Source: Halisarca cf. caerulea | Lineage: Eukaryota; Porifera; Demospongiae; Chondrillida; Halisarcidae | Assembly: GCA_963170055.1 (NCBI GenBank) | Contig: CAUJGJ010000012.1 | Span: 28,339-92,338 of the forward strand | Direction of reading: 5' to 3' | Length of the DNA stretch: 64,000 nucleotides | Part shown: positions 40,585 through 53,368 of the stretch, in pieces | Numbering within the stretch: position 1 is the stretch's first letter | How the letters are laid out: every line of letters begins with the position of its first letter | Made by a program: the position numbers and the translations under genes | The notes under the pieces: generated by a model | The model's database searches: none | The model's input: the letters and a program-made list of their open reading frames with translations, nothing else | Told to the model about the DNA's origin: nothing

Positions 40585-42770
40585 TTATAATATATACCAA
40601 TCTCAATTGAGGCAGTTTATATAGTGTGATATATATATATTATGCATATATACAGCTGTACAGAACTAAAATCTGATTGCATTTATGCCTAATTGTAGAA
40701 AGCTGCACTAGCATGGTGACTAAGAGACAAATCGTCAACTGAGTTATCACAATCTGAACGTGCAGCAGATCATTGCAGAAGGTATATCACAGCTCAAAAG
40801 ACTATTATTTAAGATTATTATAATGTTCAATATGAGTGAACCAACTTCAACAGTGCACACAAGTACAACACATATGTGTACAGTATATATGTCCACACAC
40901 ATGCACCTGTGGCCTGTCCCACGTACAAATCTATAGACATACACACCATATGAACACATATATATGCATCCACACATTATACCACACCAATGCACACACA
41001 CAAATTTTTAAAGTGGATGTGTACACTGTCACAAACTTGTGCACACACACACACACTATCTGGTGGGTGGACTACGTACATATATTTAATACTAAGCCTC
41101 TCTACGTGGAAGTTAAGAGGTGATATAATATAATATACTTATAATGATAAGCCCTAACCTATACCCATATATGGTCTATATAGCCTGATAAGTCTATCAT
41201 TATCTTAAATATAAGCAGAAGGAGGTGCTAGCTGCAAGCAGAACTCCTTCCTTGGACTTAAGGGGGTGTGGGCCCATAACCCCCAGATGCTATATCCGAT
41301 CCGACTCCCATGCATAACAATGTGGATATAGGCAACCCATTTCTGACAGCCTGAGCCATAAGTGCTAGATTTCTAATTAGCACCTGGGGGAAATAGCCCA
41401 CACCACCCAATCATGCCAAATAGGCGGAGGAACAAAAAAGAGAAGAAAAAACAGGATACAGCGAATACACAGACAGCAACTGCAACTGCGGGGTAGCTGA
41501 AAGCACTGAATGCGCACGAATTGTGTAACTGATTTTATAGGCACATACAGAGGTAGCGGCCGGAAGTCCACTGCAGTCGTCCGTATTAACTCCATTCAAC
41601 TGCATTAAATTACATATAATACCAGAAAGATCTTGCAGGAGGTTGTTAAAAACAACACAGAACAAGGATGGCTCCTTTCGTGGAAGGCTGCAGGTGGTTC
41701 ATATATATAGTGTGCCATAAAAGACAATACTATGATATAACAAACAGCATTAGATATTAATTATACATTTAACTGTGTGTGCATGCAATGAAGTTCCAAA
41801 ATCCATGGAATGGGTGCCAGGTTAAAGGTGTAATTAGTGTCCAGCCAAATCCTATCTCAAATTATAAAATTCTGCAAATTGATGTTTTACAGAATACTTA
41901 AAAATCCACATAAGCCAATACAAGTTGAAGAAAGCCACAACAATACTGCTACACAAAATTAATGATTACATCTTAAAAAGCTGATTGTGATTTTGAAAAT
42001 CCATCCAGACTTGCTGCATATGAGAACACTCGAGAATATGGGATTCTCAGTGAGCATAGGTCTACTTATGCATCCCACTACATACTAACACTCTAAACCA
42101 CATCATTGATAAGAATATTACATTTTCATCTAAAGAGATTGTATATTATTATAGCTATGCATAGGTGTACTGGGGGGGGGGGGGGGGGGGGGGGGGGGGC
42201 AAGGGGCCCTGCCCCCTCACTTTTAGTGACTAGGGGCAAAATACATTATTGAAGAATTACACGCAAGGAGCATGCAAGTGAAACTTACTTATTCCTTGAA
42301 ACAAAGATTGATTTTGGGTTGTTTGATTGTTATTTACATGTCATTTCACTGTACAACAAATAGTGTCATTTTGATTTGAAATGCATAGTGTGTGTATTAA
42401 ATATGCATTTCTCATAATAGTGAATTTCTTTCATAAAGAATTCTTTTAGCCTCTCCCTGAGATTCGTTATAATGAGACTCCACTGTATCTGCATGTGTCT
42501 AACATATTGCTGTACATACAGTACTCCATCTAGAATTAATCTTCTGCCCTCCTCACTTATGTGAGTATTCATACACCCCTGCTTATGAGACAATGAGTAT
42601 CATTAGACTGCCAGTACAGGAATACAGTACAACTGAATGCCAATACTGAAACTTGTCCAACGTACAGATGTAGGCATCAATACACATATACGTAACAACA
42701 AATGACATTTCCAAGGTGCAGTATATGCATACATACATATATACAATAAGCCAAAGTAATTGCTGTGTAG
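40585..42770. other. Intergenic, no gene; simple repeats
   Basis: (CA)-rich text lies near 40860-41060. CACCTGGGGGAAATAGCCCA near 41380 reads like dispersed-repeat text I cannot place. ATAATGAGACTCCACTGTA near 42468 resembles a solo MITE end. No conserved coding sequence is seen. Confidence 0.45.
42172..42199 (+). repeat. 28-base G homopolymer
   Basis: An uninterrupted run of 28 G follows GTGTACT and precedes CAAGGGGCCCTGCCCCC. It can form G-quadruplexes, and it is prone to assembly length error. Confidence 0.9.
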
Positions 42771-44907
42771 TTATAGGAAAGAGCAAAAGCTAGATCTTTG
42801 ACGTGGGGGATCTGCTCGAGGAACAGCTTTTGCAGAATCATGCATATGAACCCTATGAATATGCATGGCTTCATCTGGTCTACCGTTTAAGGCTTCCTGA
42901 TTTTCAACTTGGTGGTATACAATATTGTACACACCTCCAGCAGCATCATGCAGATCTTTCAGAGCTTCCACATTGTCAATGGGTATATTCAGCGACACCA
43001 GCTTAGCCATAACTTCTTGCATTATTTCCTCTTTGTGATCTTCAGTTGAAATATTGCTTTTCAGATTGTCACAGACACTGACACTATAGCTACTAACCCA
43101 TGAAGTTTTGAATACTTGAGACACAGAATAACGCTCCAGAGGGTTGTGTACCAACAAACCTTTGATCAAATCATTGATGTCCTCAGATAAACTTGAAGGT
43201 ATTTCAAATGAGCTGCTAAGAACTAACTCCTTGAGCTCCTGCACTGTACTGCCAATGAATGGCAATTTTCCTGTCACAACAAATATGAGAAGAACTCCCA
43301 TTGCCCAAACATCAACAGGAGGACCCAAGTACTGTTCATCTTTAAATAACTCTGGTGCAGCATAGGGTGGAGAACCGCAAAATGTGTCAAGATACTGGTT
43401 TTGATGTGAAATTATGCTAAAACCAAAGTCTCCAACCTTCACGGCACCTGACCGTGCAAAAAACACATTTTCCGCTTTCAAATCACGGTGAACAACTTGG
43501 ACATTGTGCTGTAAAGAAACCAAGTGATAATAAGAATAAATTTACAGTATGCACATAGACACATACAAGTTCACTTTAAGGTGGGTAAGTACTGTAATTT
43601 ACCGGGTATATACGTCACAGCTTTGATGCCTAAATTTTACTGGCAAGATATGGGGTGTGACTTATGCACCAAAATAGCTTGTTATGGCTGATGACATGAT
43701 AATGCTGTTCAAAACCATGGTGCGATTTATACCCCATAAAATACGGTATGTAGAAAACAAACGACTGCCTAGTCCCAAAATCACAATAACATAATTATTA
43801 TACTGACTATACACAGCCACATACAGCAAGGTAGCTAAACTAACAAGTAATTCGAGTTAAAAACTCGTGGGGGCTGCCGCCCCACACACTTGAATCACTT
43901 GCAAAGCATTGGAGTGTAAGTGCACAGCTGAACATTCATTGAACATACTGTTTATTGTAACTGGACGATTGTTTTGAAAACAATTGCCATAACTCATTCC
44001 TGTATAAATTCATACTTCTCTATTACTATTATATAAATTCTCTATTATAAGACTTCTCTTCAAATCCATATTATATATATATATATCGGACGAGGGTTAC
44101 ACACCGGAAGTCCAAATGAAAACAAAACCATTCCTCCCATTCACACACAATCTTCAATGATTTCTTCAATAAAAGCATTAAAAAGCATTATCCCAACCTG
44201 TAACCCCTCCACTTGGGAAGACTGCATGTGACACTTAGTAAACAATTGATTATTATTGACTAGTGAATCCGTTTAACACAGTCTCATTGTTCAAAGGTAC
44301 ACCCCTGGCATACTGTACATCTAACAACATTCTACCAGTGATATCCCACTAATACAAAGCAGTTGCATGAAGGATTCACAGTGCTGTCTATTGCAACTAA
44401 CCATGTAATGAATGGCACTAGCCACTTGGAAAAAGATCGGTTTGGCATCAACTTCACTGCAAGGACCACCATTGATAATTCTGTAGCAAAGTTCTCCTCC
44501 AGGAGCATACTCCATGATGATGTGCATCTTTTGTACTGATTCAACAACCTCATACAGTCTTATGAGATTGGGATGAGACAATCTCTCCATGCACATGATT
44601 TCCCTGGATAAAACCTTGCGTGCTCTATCATCAAGACTCGTCTTGTCTATTATTTTAATGGCAACCTTCTCTATACAAATAGGAATTGTAGGAAGATTAG
44701 CTTACTACGATAGCTGCATACAGCTATAAAGAAAACATGACACATACCTTTTGTCAACACATGTATCCCCAGTTTCACCTTGGAAAAGTTTCCAGAACCG
44801 AGTTGTTCACGAACTCTATACAGACGAACTCTTCTTCCCAAGGCAACTTCTTTCGCCACTTTAGGGTCGTTGTCCAAATCATGCAGAAGCTTTTCATACA
44901 AAGACAT
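42771..44907 (-). CDS. NIM1K: NIM1-type serine/threonine kinase (AMPK-related)
   Basis: Three exons on the minus strand (44907-44748, 44670-44402, 43508-42771) join in phase to 388 residues; animal NIM1 is ~430. Kinase landmarks appear in order: glycine loop GSGNFSKVKLG, VAIK lysine, αC Glu in LSREIMCMERL, HRDLKAEN, DFGFS, activation loop LDTFCGSPPYAAPEL, and VDVWAMGVLL. The regions flanking the kinase domain also match NIM1: MSLYEKLLHDLDNDPKVAKE before it, and the GVYNIVYHQVENQEAL block and SSFCSFL end after it. This distinguishes NIM1 from MARK, SIK or BRSK. Splice sites are GTATGT/AG and GTTAGT/AG. The Met at 44907 is the first conserved-looking start, but a possible acceptor at ~44949 leaves the frame open upstream, so an extra 5' exon is possible. 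The protein is a cytoplasmic signalling kinase. The second intron (893 bp) holds a MITE. Confidence 0.92.
43592..43746. mobile_element. 155-bp TA-flanked MITE in NIM1K intron 2
   Basis: The ends read inward CTGTAATTTACCGGGTATAT and CCGTATTTTATGGGGTATAA, similar at most positions, with TA on each side. Confidence 0.65.
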
Positions 44908-45201
44908 GTCCCTCGTATTAGACAGAACGCACTCGCCGATCGTTTTCGCTAAACAGATACAAAGCAGCTGCAACTGGACCCATAGCAATGCGCGGCAATT
45001 CAGATCAATATTGCCAGTATACTCGAGTGATAACGTACAGATTGGGCCTTCCCCGTATCCCTACTACACTAATTGTACCATGATACGTGGGTGAATCCTT
45101 TGATGTAGCTAGGTGTATAATACACTAACCCACCTCATTAAGAATTCATGAGGTGACTATATTCTTTTCAGCTAGCTAGCATTTTTCGGCCTTTTTTATT
45201 G
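44908..45201. promoter_or_regulatory. Probable NIM1K promoter/5' region
   Basis: This is the non-coding stretch immediately upstream of the NIM1K start. I find no TATA box or defined site; the assignment rests on position only. Confidence 0.35.
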
Positions 45202-45723
45202 TTCTACCACACTGTGAACAGAGATGGCTGATCCTTTCCTGTCAGAATTCGCTAATGCCTTCAATCCAGATGAGTTTTGGTTCCTGATACCTTTCCTGTC
45301 AGAATTCGCTAATGCCTTCAATCCAGATGAGTTTTGGTTCCTGATACGGACGCTTGCAGACCTAAACACATCCACCCAACCATCAGTTAACAGTTCGCAT
45401 CAATAGACGGTTGGATGAAGGCGTTCTTGTTAGTAAACGGCTGGATTGAGGCGGTCAAATCAGCAGACAGTCGGCTAAAGGCGTTCGGATTAGTGAACAG
45501 GTGAATGGAAGCATTTTGATCATCACCAAATGGCGGCCGGGATAGAGGCATTCTGGTCAATGAGCAGCTGGCTGTATAGGCGGTCATATTAGCTGATCAT
45601 TGGGTGGAGGTGGTCAGGTCGTAAGCGGCCCTATCAGCTAAGGAATGGACCAGGATTGAAGGTAATAGTAAATAATTCTGATAGGAAAAGATCAGCCATC
45701 TCCCCGTTCGCAACGCGGTAGAA
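45202..45723. repeat. Inverted-repeat block with degenerate ~30-bp array
   Basis: Arms 45202-45266 and 45653-45723 are inverse copies (GAGATGGCTGATC, CCTTCAATCC). Between them, 45414-45620 is a series of ~30-bp units starting GCGTTC/GCGGTC/GCATTC and ending near GGATTGAG/GGCTAAAG. A 57-bp segment is duplicated exactly in tandem at 45233-45289 and 45290-45346. A 60-codon plus frame (45224-45406) spans the duplication but resembles no protein family. Confidence 0.72.
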
Positions 45724-46423
45724 ATAGGTAGGAAAGAACGGTTACGACATCCTCAGGCTACGCCTTCGGATGTCCAGCATCATGGTGCAAGATAGTTATA
45801 CAAGGTAGTGCTGTGCACTGTTACTGACTCAGAGCTGTTTGCACTCTGTATTCTGCCCTTATATAGTTGTCTGGTGGTATTTGTGCTACAATGTAGCATT
45901 CCACTTGCAATGGCTAATTGGCACAGGCAGTCCTTTGCAGTTCTGGACTCTGGTATTCAGTTTTAGAGCTCTTTATTCTGCTGAGTTGTCTAACGTTGGT
46001 TGCATCCTGCTAGCCTGGCGTAGCACGCACATTTGATGCTGCTCTGTCTATTGGCAGGTGTAGTTCCATGCAATCCCACATGCATGCATGCCTATATTCA
46101 ATTTTATGGGCTTTTTATTGTGCTCAGCCTACCTGCATGCTGGCTGCAGTATTTCCATTTAGTCTTGTTTTTTTTTCCAAATTGAATTCAGCCCATCAGT
46201 AAGGGCTCTAGTTTTAGCACTATAAATGCTATGTTTTCTAGCTTCTTGGATGATTCCAATGTGCATAATATTATATTAAGTATAAATTAACACTTGGCAT
46301 GCTCTGCATCCTTATTTTTTTCTTAATCAATATTGGGCAGAAATGTGGCCCTTTGTTAATAGGATTGCGTCTTGCTTGGCTCAACCATACAAGTAGTTTG
46401 TACATATAATTAATTGCCAAGAC
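45724..46423. other. Intergenic, nothing recognised
   Basis: No exon, RNA gene or definable repeat end is seen. Frames are short and unlike known proteins. Confidence 0.45.
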
Positions 46424-47007
46424 TTGAGGAGTTGCAATGGCTCACAGATACAAGGGATGCTGCGAAATTGTGCTGAGAGGAAGATAATATCCGAATGGCA
46501 CCAAGAGATGGCAGCTAAACCCAAGCTGAGTCTGCTTAATACGATCTTTAATCTTGGCCTAACCCAGAGATGCTGGAGAGTACAGGATAGGGTCACCCGC
46601 TCTGTGCTCATGAAACTGAGAGGTGGCACTGCTCACTTCCAAGTGGAGACAGGTAGGTGGCAGGGAGTAGCACGAGAAGATCGAGTTTGCCGGGAGTATG
46701 CTAATGGCATGATTGAGGATGTATACCACTGGATGTTGAGCTGCCCTGTATAGTCTAACCAACGTCATCCCATTATTGCACATGCTCGTAAACTGAACAG
46801 TGATTTTGATGACTTGAGCACGGATGTAAAAGTTGCATGCTGTGATTTTGAACCTAGCTTGCAGAGATCACAAGATTGCAAAACTCTTATGTGTAATGTG
46901 GTGTGCCTGATTTAGTTGATTTAACTTAACTATGGTTCTATTTTATCTTTGTGCCTCATTGGATATCTCACTACCCTAATGTCTGATGTACGTGTGTGCA
47001 CATTAAT

Positions 47008-47038
<31 letters not shown>
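46424..47038 (+). pseudogene. LINE 3' fragment with (GATT)n tail
   Basis: 46424-46753 encodes the region after an RT: RSVLMKLRGGTAHF, ETGRWQGVAREDRVC, then a DVYHWMLSCPV zinc-knuckle-like end where Cys and His are partly lost. The sequence finishes in eight TGAT units (47007-47038), a common 3' tail for invertebrate L1/Tx1-like elements. The element is heavily 5'-truncated. Confidence 0.72.
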
Positions 47039-47328
47039 ATAGTGCCTTTAATTTATGTGTATTGTTGGCTTGACCTAAGTATAGACTATGCCCTTGAATG
47101 TCTATTTGGTTAAGATGGCTTTGTTGTGGGGGTTGCATGATTCAGTCATCCAAATATGTTCCTCTCTTGTATAGTCTCAGGTATTATTTACCCCCCCCCC
47201 CCATCCTTTTTCAGTGTTCCTGTCTGAGCCAGTTGGTCTGCACTCAGTGCAGTGTCTCAACAGGACCTCGCACATTTGTAAAACATATTTAGTGGCAGTT
47301 TGCCTTTTGTACCTGCAATGGCTTCTAT

Positions 47329-47571
47329 GTGCATCAGCTGCAATGTGGCATGCATGATTGGCGTTGCTGTTCTCCTCCACAGTGGCTACAAATTCAGCTA
47401 CTTTATATGGTCTCGAGCCAGCGACGACTAACAGTGAAGTTGTGGTGCCGAGGGAAGTTCAAATTTTGCCCATACAAAGCCTGCAGGTACACTCATGCCT
47501 GCTCATCTTGCCACAGCATACAGCATAGGGCTACTACCTGCCCTAGTACCAAGCAGAAGAAAGGCATCTAA
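47329..47571 (+). pseudogene. Retroelement Gag-like zinc-finger fragment
   Basis: An 80-codon frame ends WCRGKFKFCPYKACRYTHAC, SSCHSIQHRATTCPS. The Cys/His spacing (C-x8-C-x4-C-x3-H-x2-C-x2-C) resembles the double zinc finger in Gag-like proteins of DIRS/tyrosine-recombinase elements. No RT or recombinase follows, so it is an isolated fragment. Confidence 0.5.
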
Positions 47572-47782
47572 TTAACATTAATTTTACCTGTAAACTTCTA
47601 CGCAATATGCGTATATTATCTATTGGCTACATATACCCTAGCTGTCAGTACATCCAGTCCCATTCTATCATTGCTTATGATGTATATGGATATGTTATAA
47701 AATGCCATGCATGTATTCACATTCGGTTATATATATATAATATACATGTATATATATTTATATATCTATATTATGCATTATG

Positions 47783-47784
<2 letters not shown>

Positions 47785-47823
<39 letters not shown>
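47785..47823. repeat. (TA)n microsatellite
   Basis: About 19 TA units lie just before the 5' break of the LINE remnant at 47883. Confidence 0.9.
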
Positions 47824-47827
<4 letters not shown>

Positions 47828-47882
47828 GAAAGAAAAGTTCTATGGGTATACACTTTATCGCTTTTATATGGAGGAATAAGTC

Positions 47883-49404
47883 TGGCTACGCGAGACTGGA
47901 TCGGTATCGGATGACATCCCATGAAAATGACTTGCTAAGTTAGTCAAATTAGGCCCATCGTATGGTTATTTTGTGAATCCAAAGAAAACCTGGTTAATAG
48001 TCAAAGATGAAACCAAGCTTGAAGAAGTAAAAGCACATTTCCACGGCACAGGCATCAATGTCACCTCAGATGCCAAGAAACATCTTGGAGCTTGGCTGGG
48101 TGATAAATCATCTGTCATCGATCACCTTAAAACCAAAATAGATGAATGGATCACACAATTGTTTTAATTTCTGAAGTTGCCAAATCACAGCCACATGCTG
48201 CATATTCTGCTTTCACCAATGGGATCATTAGTCAATGGCTGTACACAATGCGTACTTCACCTGATGTCTCCTCTCTTCTGCAACCACTAGAAGATGCCAT
48301 TCGAACAAAATTTCTCCCATCTCTTCTAGGACGTGATCTTGGTGATATAGAACGAGACATCTTGGCACTGCCAGTTCATATGGGAGGTCTGGGTATCATT
48401 AATCCAACGACACTTGCTCCTACACAACATCAAGCCTCTCTGGATATCACACAACCCCTTTCAGACGCCATCATTGAACAAAAGCCGTATAATCTTGAAG
48501 TTACAGCTAAACAACAAGTAGCTAAGTTAGAAGCAAAGAAAAAGAAAGATGCTACTGACAAAGAATTACTCGAAGGATATCTCTTACATTCCTCCCATCT
48601 ATTGAAGAGATGTATTGAGCTAGCTCGAGAGAAGGGATCATCATCTTGGCTGACTGCACTCCCAATTGCCAGATATGGGTTTGCACTACACAAGGGGGAT
48701 TTTCGCGATGCCATCTGTCTCCGCTACAATTGGACACCAGCAAGGATGCCAACAGAATGCGTATGTGGACAAGGTTTCACTGTATCTCATGCGATGGACT
48801 GTCACACTGGTGGTTTTCCCACAAGAAGACACAATGAGGTTCGTGACATCACTGCTGAGTTAATGTCTGAGGTGTGTCCAAATGTTACCAGAGAACCCCA
48901 GTTGCAGACTTTAACAGGAGAGACATTCAACTATAAGAGTGCCAACATTGAGGATGGAGCAAGGGCTGACATCTCTGCCGATGGATTCTGGGGCAACAAT
49001 CATCAGCGAGCATTTTTTGACGTGAGGGTATTCAACCCAAATGCTCGCAGCTACCAGAATACTAGCATCAAAGCGTCCTACCAGAAGCAAGAACGTGAGA
49101 AGAGGAGAGTGTATGAGGAGAGAATCTGAGACGTTGAGATGGGATCCTTCACACCTCTTGTTTTCTCTGCATATGGTGGCATGGGCAAGTCATCACAAAT
49201 TTTCTACAAGCGCCTATCATCTATCATCAGTGATAAGCGGGGAGAGTCTTATAGCACTGTTATCACATGGATTCGATGCCGACTCAGTTTTTCCCGCGTG
49301 AGATCTGCCATCAACGCCATCAGAGGCACAAGAAGTAAGCCACCTACAGTCACCAATGATAAGTCCTTCTCATGCATTGTGGTGGAGGCTCGTCTTTCCA
49401 ACTA
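47883..49404 (+). pseudogene. LINE RT C-terminal part and nuclease-like domain, 5'-truncated
   Basis: Frames 47973-48167, 48146-49129 and 49139-49404 form one decayed product: SYGYFVNPKKTWLIVKDET, SQPHAAYSAFTNGIISQW, RDILALPVHMGGLGIINPTT, GSSSWLTALPIARYGFALHK. They are followed by a C-x-C...H...C...H pattern (CVCGQGFTVSHAMDCHTGGF), RHNEVRDITAEL, ARADISADGFWG and FFDVRVFNP. These belong to an invertebrate LINE family with a C-terminal nuclease-like domain. Only one frameshift (~48165) and one stop (49129) break it. It ends about 150 bp before the POLR1A start codon. Confidence 0.85.
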
Positions 49405-49530
49405 ACCTGCATGATTTTTAGTATATATACTTTCATTCAATTGTGTCTGTACTTTATTTCTGCATGATCATTTTTGTACTAGTAACTTTACAGTTCGATT
49501 ACGTAATTATATTGTGTTGACTGAAAATGA

Positions 49531-49577
49531 CTAGTCTGACGTGGCCAGACCGAATTCCTCTGGCCACGTCAGACTAG
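49531..49577. promoter_or_regulatory. 19-bp perfect hairpin directly before the POLR1A start
   Basis: CTAGTCTGACGTGGCCAGA (49531-49549) pairs perfectly with TCTGGCCACGTCAGACTAG (49559-49577) around the 9-base loop CCGAATTCC. Only AAA separates it from the ATG. CACGTC could be a CREB/ATF- or E-box-like site. If transcribed, it would form a strong 5' UTR stem. It may also be a minimal transposon footprint; similar text occurs near 17230. Confidence 0.8.
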
Positions 49578-49580
49578 AAA

Positions 49581-52500
49581 ATGACGGACAGGTATTCTGG
49601 TCGAACACATGCTCGAGAGATTTGTCACTATCGCGTCTCGTCTGTATCTTTCCTTACCTATACTGGACAGCAGGTAGCAAGAAACAGCTGCTGCTGTGTG
49701 ACTAATGCAGAAACTTTTGATAGCTTGCAGCACCCCTCTTCTGGCGGATTGTATGATTCTGCTCTTGGTCCTACAGATCAGTATGGGCAATGTCCCACAT
49801 GTGGATTGAGTTCTAATCAGTGCCCGGGTCATTTTGGGCATATTTCTTTGCCCCTTCCTTTATATCACCCACTTTTCTTTAATACCACTTATCAGTTGCT
49901 TCGATATTCGTGCTGGTGCTGCCAGCACTTATTAACAACTAGGCATAGAGTTCGTTTGTTAAGAGGACAACTGGAGATGTTACAACGAGGTTTAATTTCG
50001 CGCGTTTCTGATTTAGAATCATTGAAAGGCAATTTGGCTATCGATGGAGAATTAAATGGAGATGTTGTTGAGATTCAGGAGTCCACTACTGGTACCTCAG
50101 AAGTTGTCACGTATAAATTCATCTCCAAATCAAGTAGCAATGAGATTGATCAAAATGTGGGAACCGTCAAAACAAAGCATGTGTGGGAATTGCAACGTCA
50201 ACTCATCTCTCAGTTTTTCAAGGAATGTTCTGTGTCAAAATGTCCTAACTGCTCAGCTCCAGTTCGACCCATTAGACAAGAGCACCATGCCAAGGTTTTC
50301 ATGAAACCCTTGTCCCAAAAATTATCAGAAGTATATGCTACTATGTGGAGCAACCACCATGAGAAGTCTGAGGTCAATAATGTACATCGAGACACTGTTG
50401 CTGAAGACTGCCTTAAACAAAAATATGTGACACCTTTAGAGGCCCAACAGCACCTTAGAGCTGTCTTTGCTAATGAGTGGAGTTTGCTGCATTTGATGTT
50501 TGGAAATATAAACTTTGCAGAGAATCAGCTTTCACCAGCTGATACATTCTTCCTGGATGTGATGGTTGTTCCTCCATCCCGATATAGACCAGTAAGTTGC
50601 AGTAACAATACACGGTGTACCGGGTTGGCCCTGTGAATGCCACATGGAGAGCTAAGACGGCATATTATACATAGTTTTTCTCCTTGTTCAGTTGATTTTG
50701 AAGCCAGTTTAGTTCACAGTCATAGAGGGGCATTGCTGTGTTATATAATAAATTCTGAACATTAGAATAATTATTAGTATATTCAACAAATGTGTAGCAA
50801 AACTATTCATATTAGGACATTTGACCACATGGGCATATTGTGAGACCAGTTAAATAGTATGATGTGGTGTGTACAGTATGTGTGAATATTACCACTAAAT
50901 GCAAGTGTAGGGCATATGACAAGGCTTCATTTAGTTGGGGGAGGTAGGGGGGCTTCCTTCATAGAATCTACCCCCACCACCACCACCACCACCAATTGTG
51001 AAATAATATATGCTTACACACATGAATATGCGGCTTCATTCCCCTATTCTTTTACACAATTGACCCCTACCCCTCCCCCAGACAATTTGTAAGTGAAAGC
51101 CTGTATAGTAAGGTGGTATGTATTTTGGAGCTATCCTGAGTCATAATATGTTCCTTGCTTGTGTGCGGCTAGATGCACTTATCTGTGTTTTTAGATATCA
51201 TCACTGGGAGACAAAAAGTTTGAAAATCCACAAACTGCCAATCTGCAAAAAGTGCTTCAGGACTGCCTTGCAATTAAAGGCATTTTAGAAAATAAGGTTG
51301 CTGATACTGATGTGGTCTCCAAGACCAAACCTTCATCTGTGAGCATAATGCTTCTTATTTTTCAACATTGGTGTGCATGTATATGTATCAACCTTTCTTT
51401 CTATGCAGTTACTTGCTGAGAGTCTTCATAGTGCTTGGTTAAAGCTTCAAATGGATGTCAATTGTTTTGTGGATAGTGATCTAGACAAAATGAAGGGCAA
51501 AGATGTACCAAGTGGAATAAGACAGGTTTCAAGGCTATTTTATTAATTACCAGTGCCTTATACTGTACATTACGGAAGACCCACATATTTATGTACAGGT
51601 CTTGGAGAAGAAAGAGGGCTTGTTTCGTAAGCACATGATGGGCAAAAGAGTCAACTTTGCTGCACGTTCAGTTATTTCACCAGATCCATATATCAACATG
51701 GATGAGGTTGGTGTGCCATTAGTGTTTGCAACAAAATTGACATACCCTGAGTCAGTCACTCCATTGAATGTGCAAGAATTGAGCAGAGCAGTTATTAATG
51801 GACCTTTGAAACATCCTGGGTTGGTTTAGCAATGTTTATCATGGAAGTGACTTGTACTGCTATAATATTACGTACACATTAGTGCCACACATGTGGAAAG
51901 GGAAGATGGCTCTACTGTTATTTTGAGCCGTGATAATTTATCACAAAGACAAGGGATTGCTAAGCAGTTGTTGACTCCTCCTTCAGGAGTAAAGTCTCAG
52001 TGGGGCCGCAAAAAGGTTAATAATCATGTAAAATATTATGTATGTACATGAAAAGTAATATTATGAATCTGTATCTTCTTTTCCAATAATATATACAGGT
52101 GTACAGGCACTTGAGAAATGGTGACATTCTTCTTATGAATAGGCAGCCCACATTGCATAAACCTAGCATAATGGCACACAAAGTATGTGTACATATATTA
52201 TGGAGAACTTTATGCCTGCTTACTTACTATGAGGGTATCATGCATTTATATTCATTTGTAAAATGCCTTAGGCTCGAGTACTTCCGGGGGAAAGAACACT
52301 GAGGTTACATTATGCCAACTGTAAGACGTATAATGCTGATTTTGATGGAGATGAAATGAATGCACATTTTCCTCAGAATGAACTTGCAAGATCAGAGGCC
52401 TACAATATTGGTAATCTGTTTATTCATACTGTATATATATTTATTCTATAATGCTGGATTGTGTAAATTTCAACAAATTACCTTGGTATTTCTGCATAGT

Positions 52501-53326
52501 GAGCACTCATAATCAGTACCTTGTGCCTAAAGATGGAACACCTCTTAGTGGTTTAATACAAGATCATATCATATCCGGTGTGCTTATGACATCAATGGAT
52601 CAAACTTTTGATAAGTGAGTTTTTTGGATGATTTTATTGGTATTTTCAGTTACTATTGTATACTGTAACATGTACTGTATGTCATGTGAGTTTTTTTGTA
52701 TCTCTGTAGGTCCATGCACCAGCAGCTACTGTATTCTGCCCTGCCAGATTATAGAGCAGTTTTGAAGATGTTGGCTCCCGCATATATTAGGCCAAAGCAT
52801 TTGTGGTCTGGAAAGCAAGTGTGTATTTCCATTTTTATGGGGTTTTTAGGCTCACTTTGACCATTATTCTTCTTTAGATTCTTTCTACTGTTCTTCTGAA
52901 TGTAATTCCTCATGAGCAGTACAAAATCAACTTACAATCCAAAGCAAAAATCTCTTTCAAGGTAATGATGTCTTTTTGTGGTGATTGGGTAGGGGTGCTA
53001 TTCCGGGTATTTCCTCTCACAGGAATGGACAAAGGGTTTACCAGGAGATAGCATTAAAGTACCGCATGATTGCCAGGACCCCTTTATGGTGGAAGACTGT
53101 GTACGTATGTGTGATTTTTTTCACTAATTGCATTGTTAGTGACTTCTTACTCTCTTGTGATTAAGCTCCATGCCTCCATCACTTAAGTACAGTCTGATTT
53201 TAATGTGTAGCATGTTGTATTGTTTAGGTTATTTTTCGAAATGGAGAGTTTTTGTGTGGAGTTTTGGATAAATCTCAGTTTGGGCCTTCTGAATTTGGAC
53301 TTGTACATGCTTGCCATGAAGTATGT

Positions 53327-53368
<42 letters not shown>

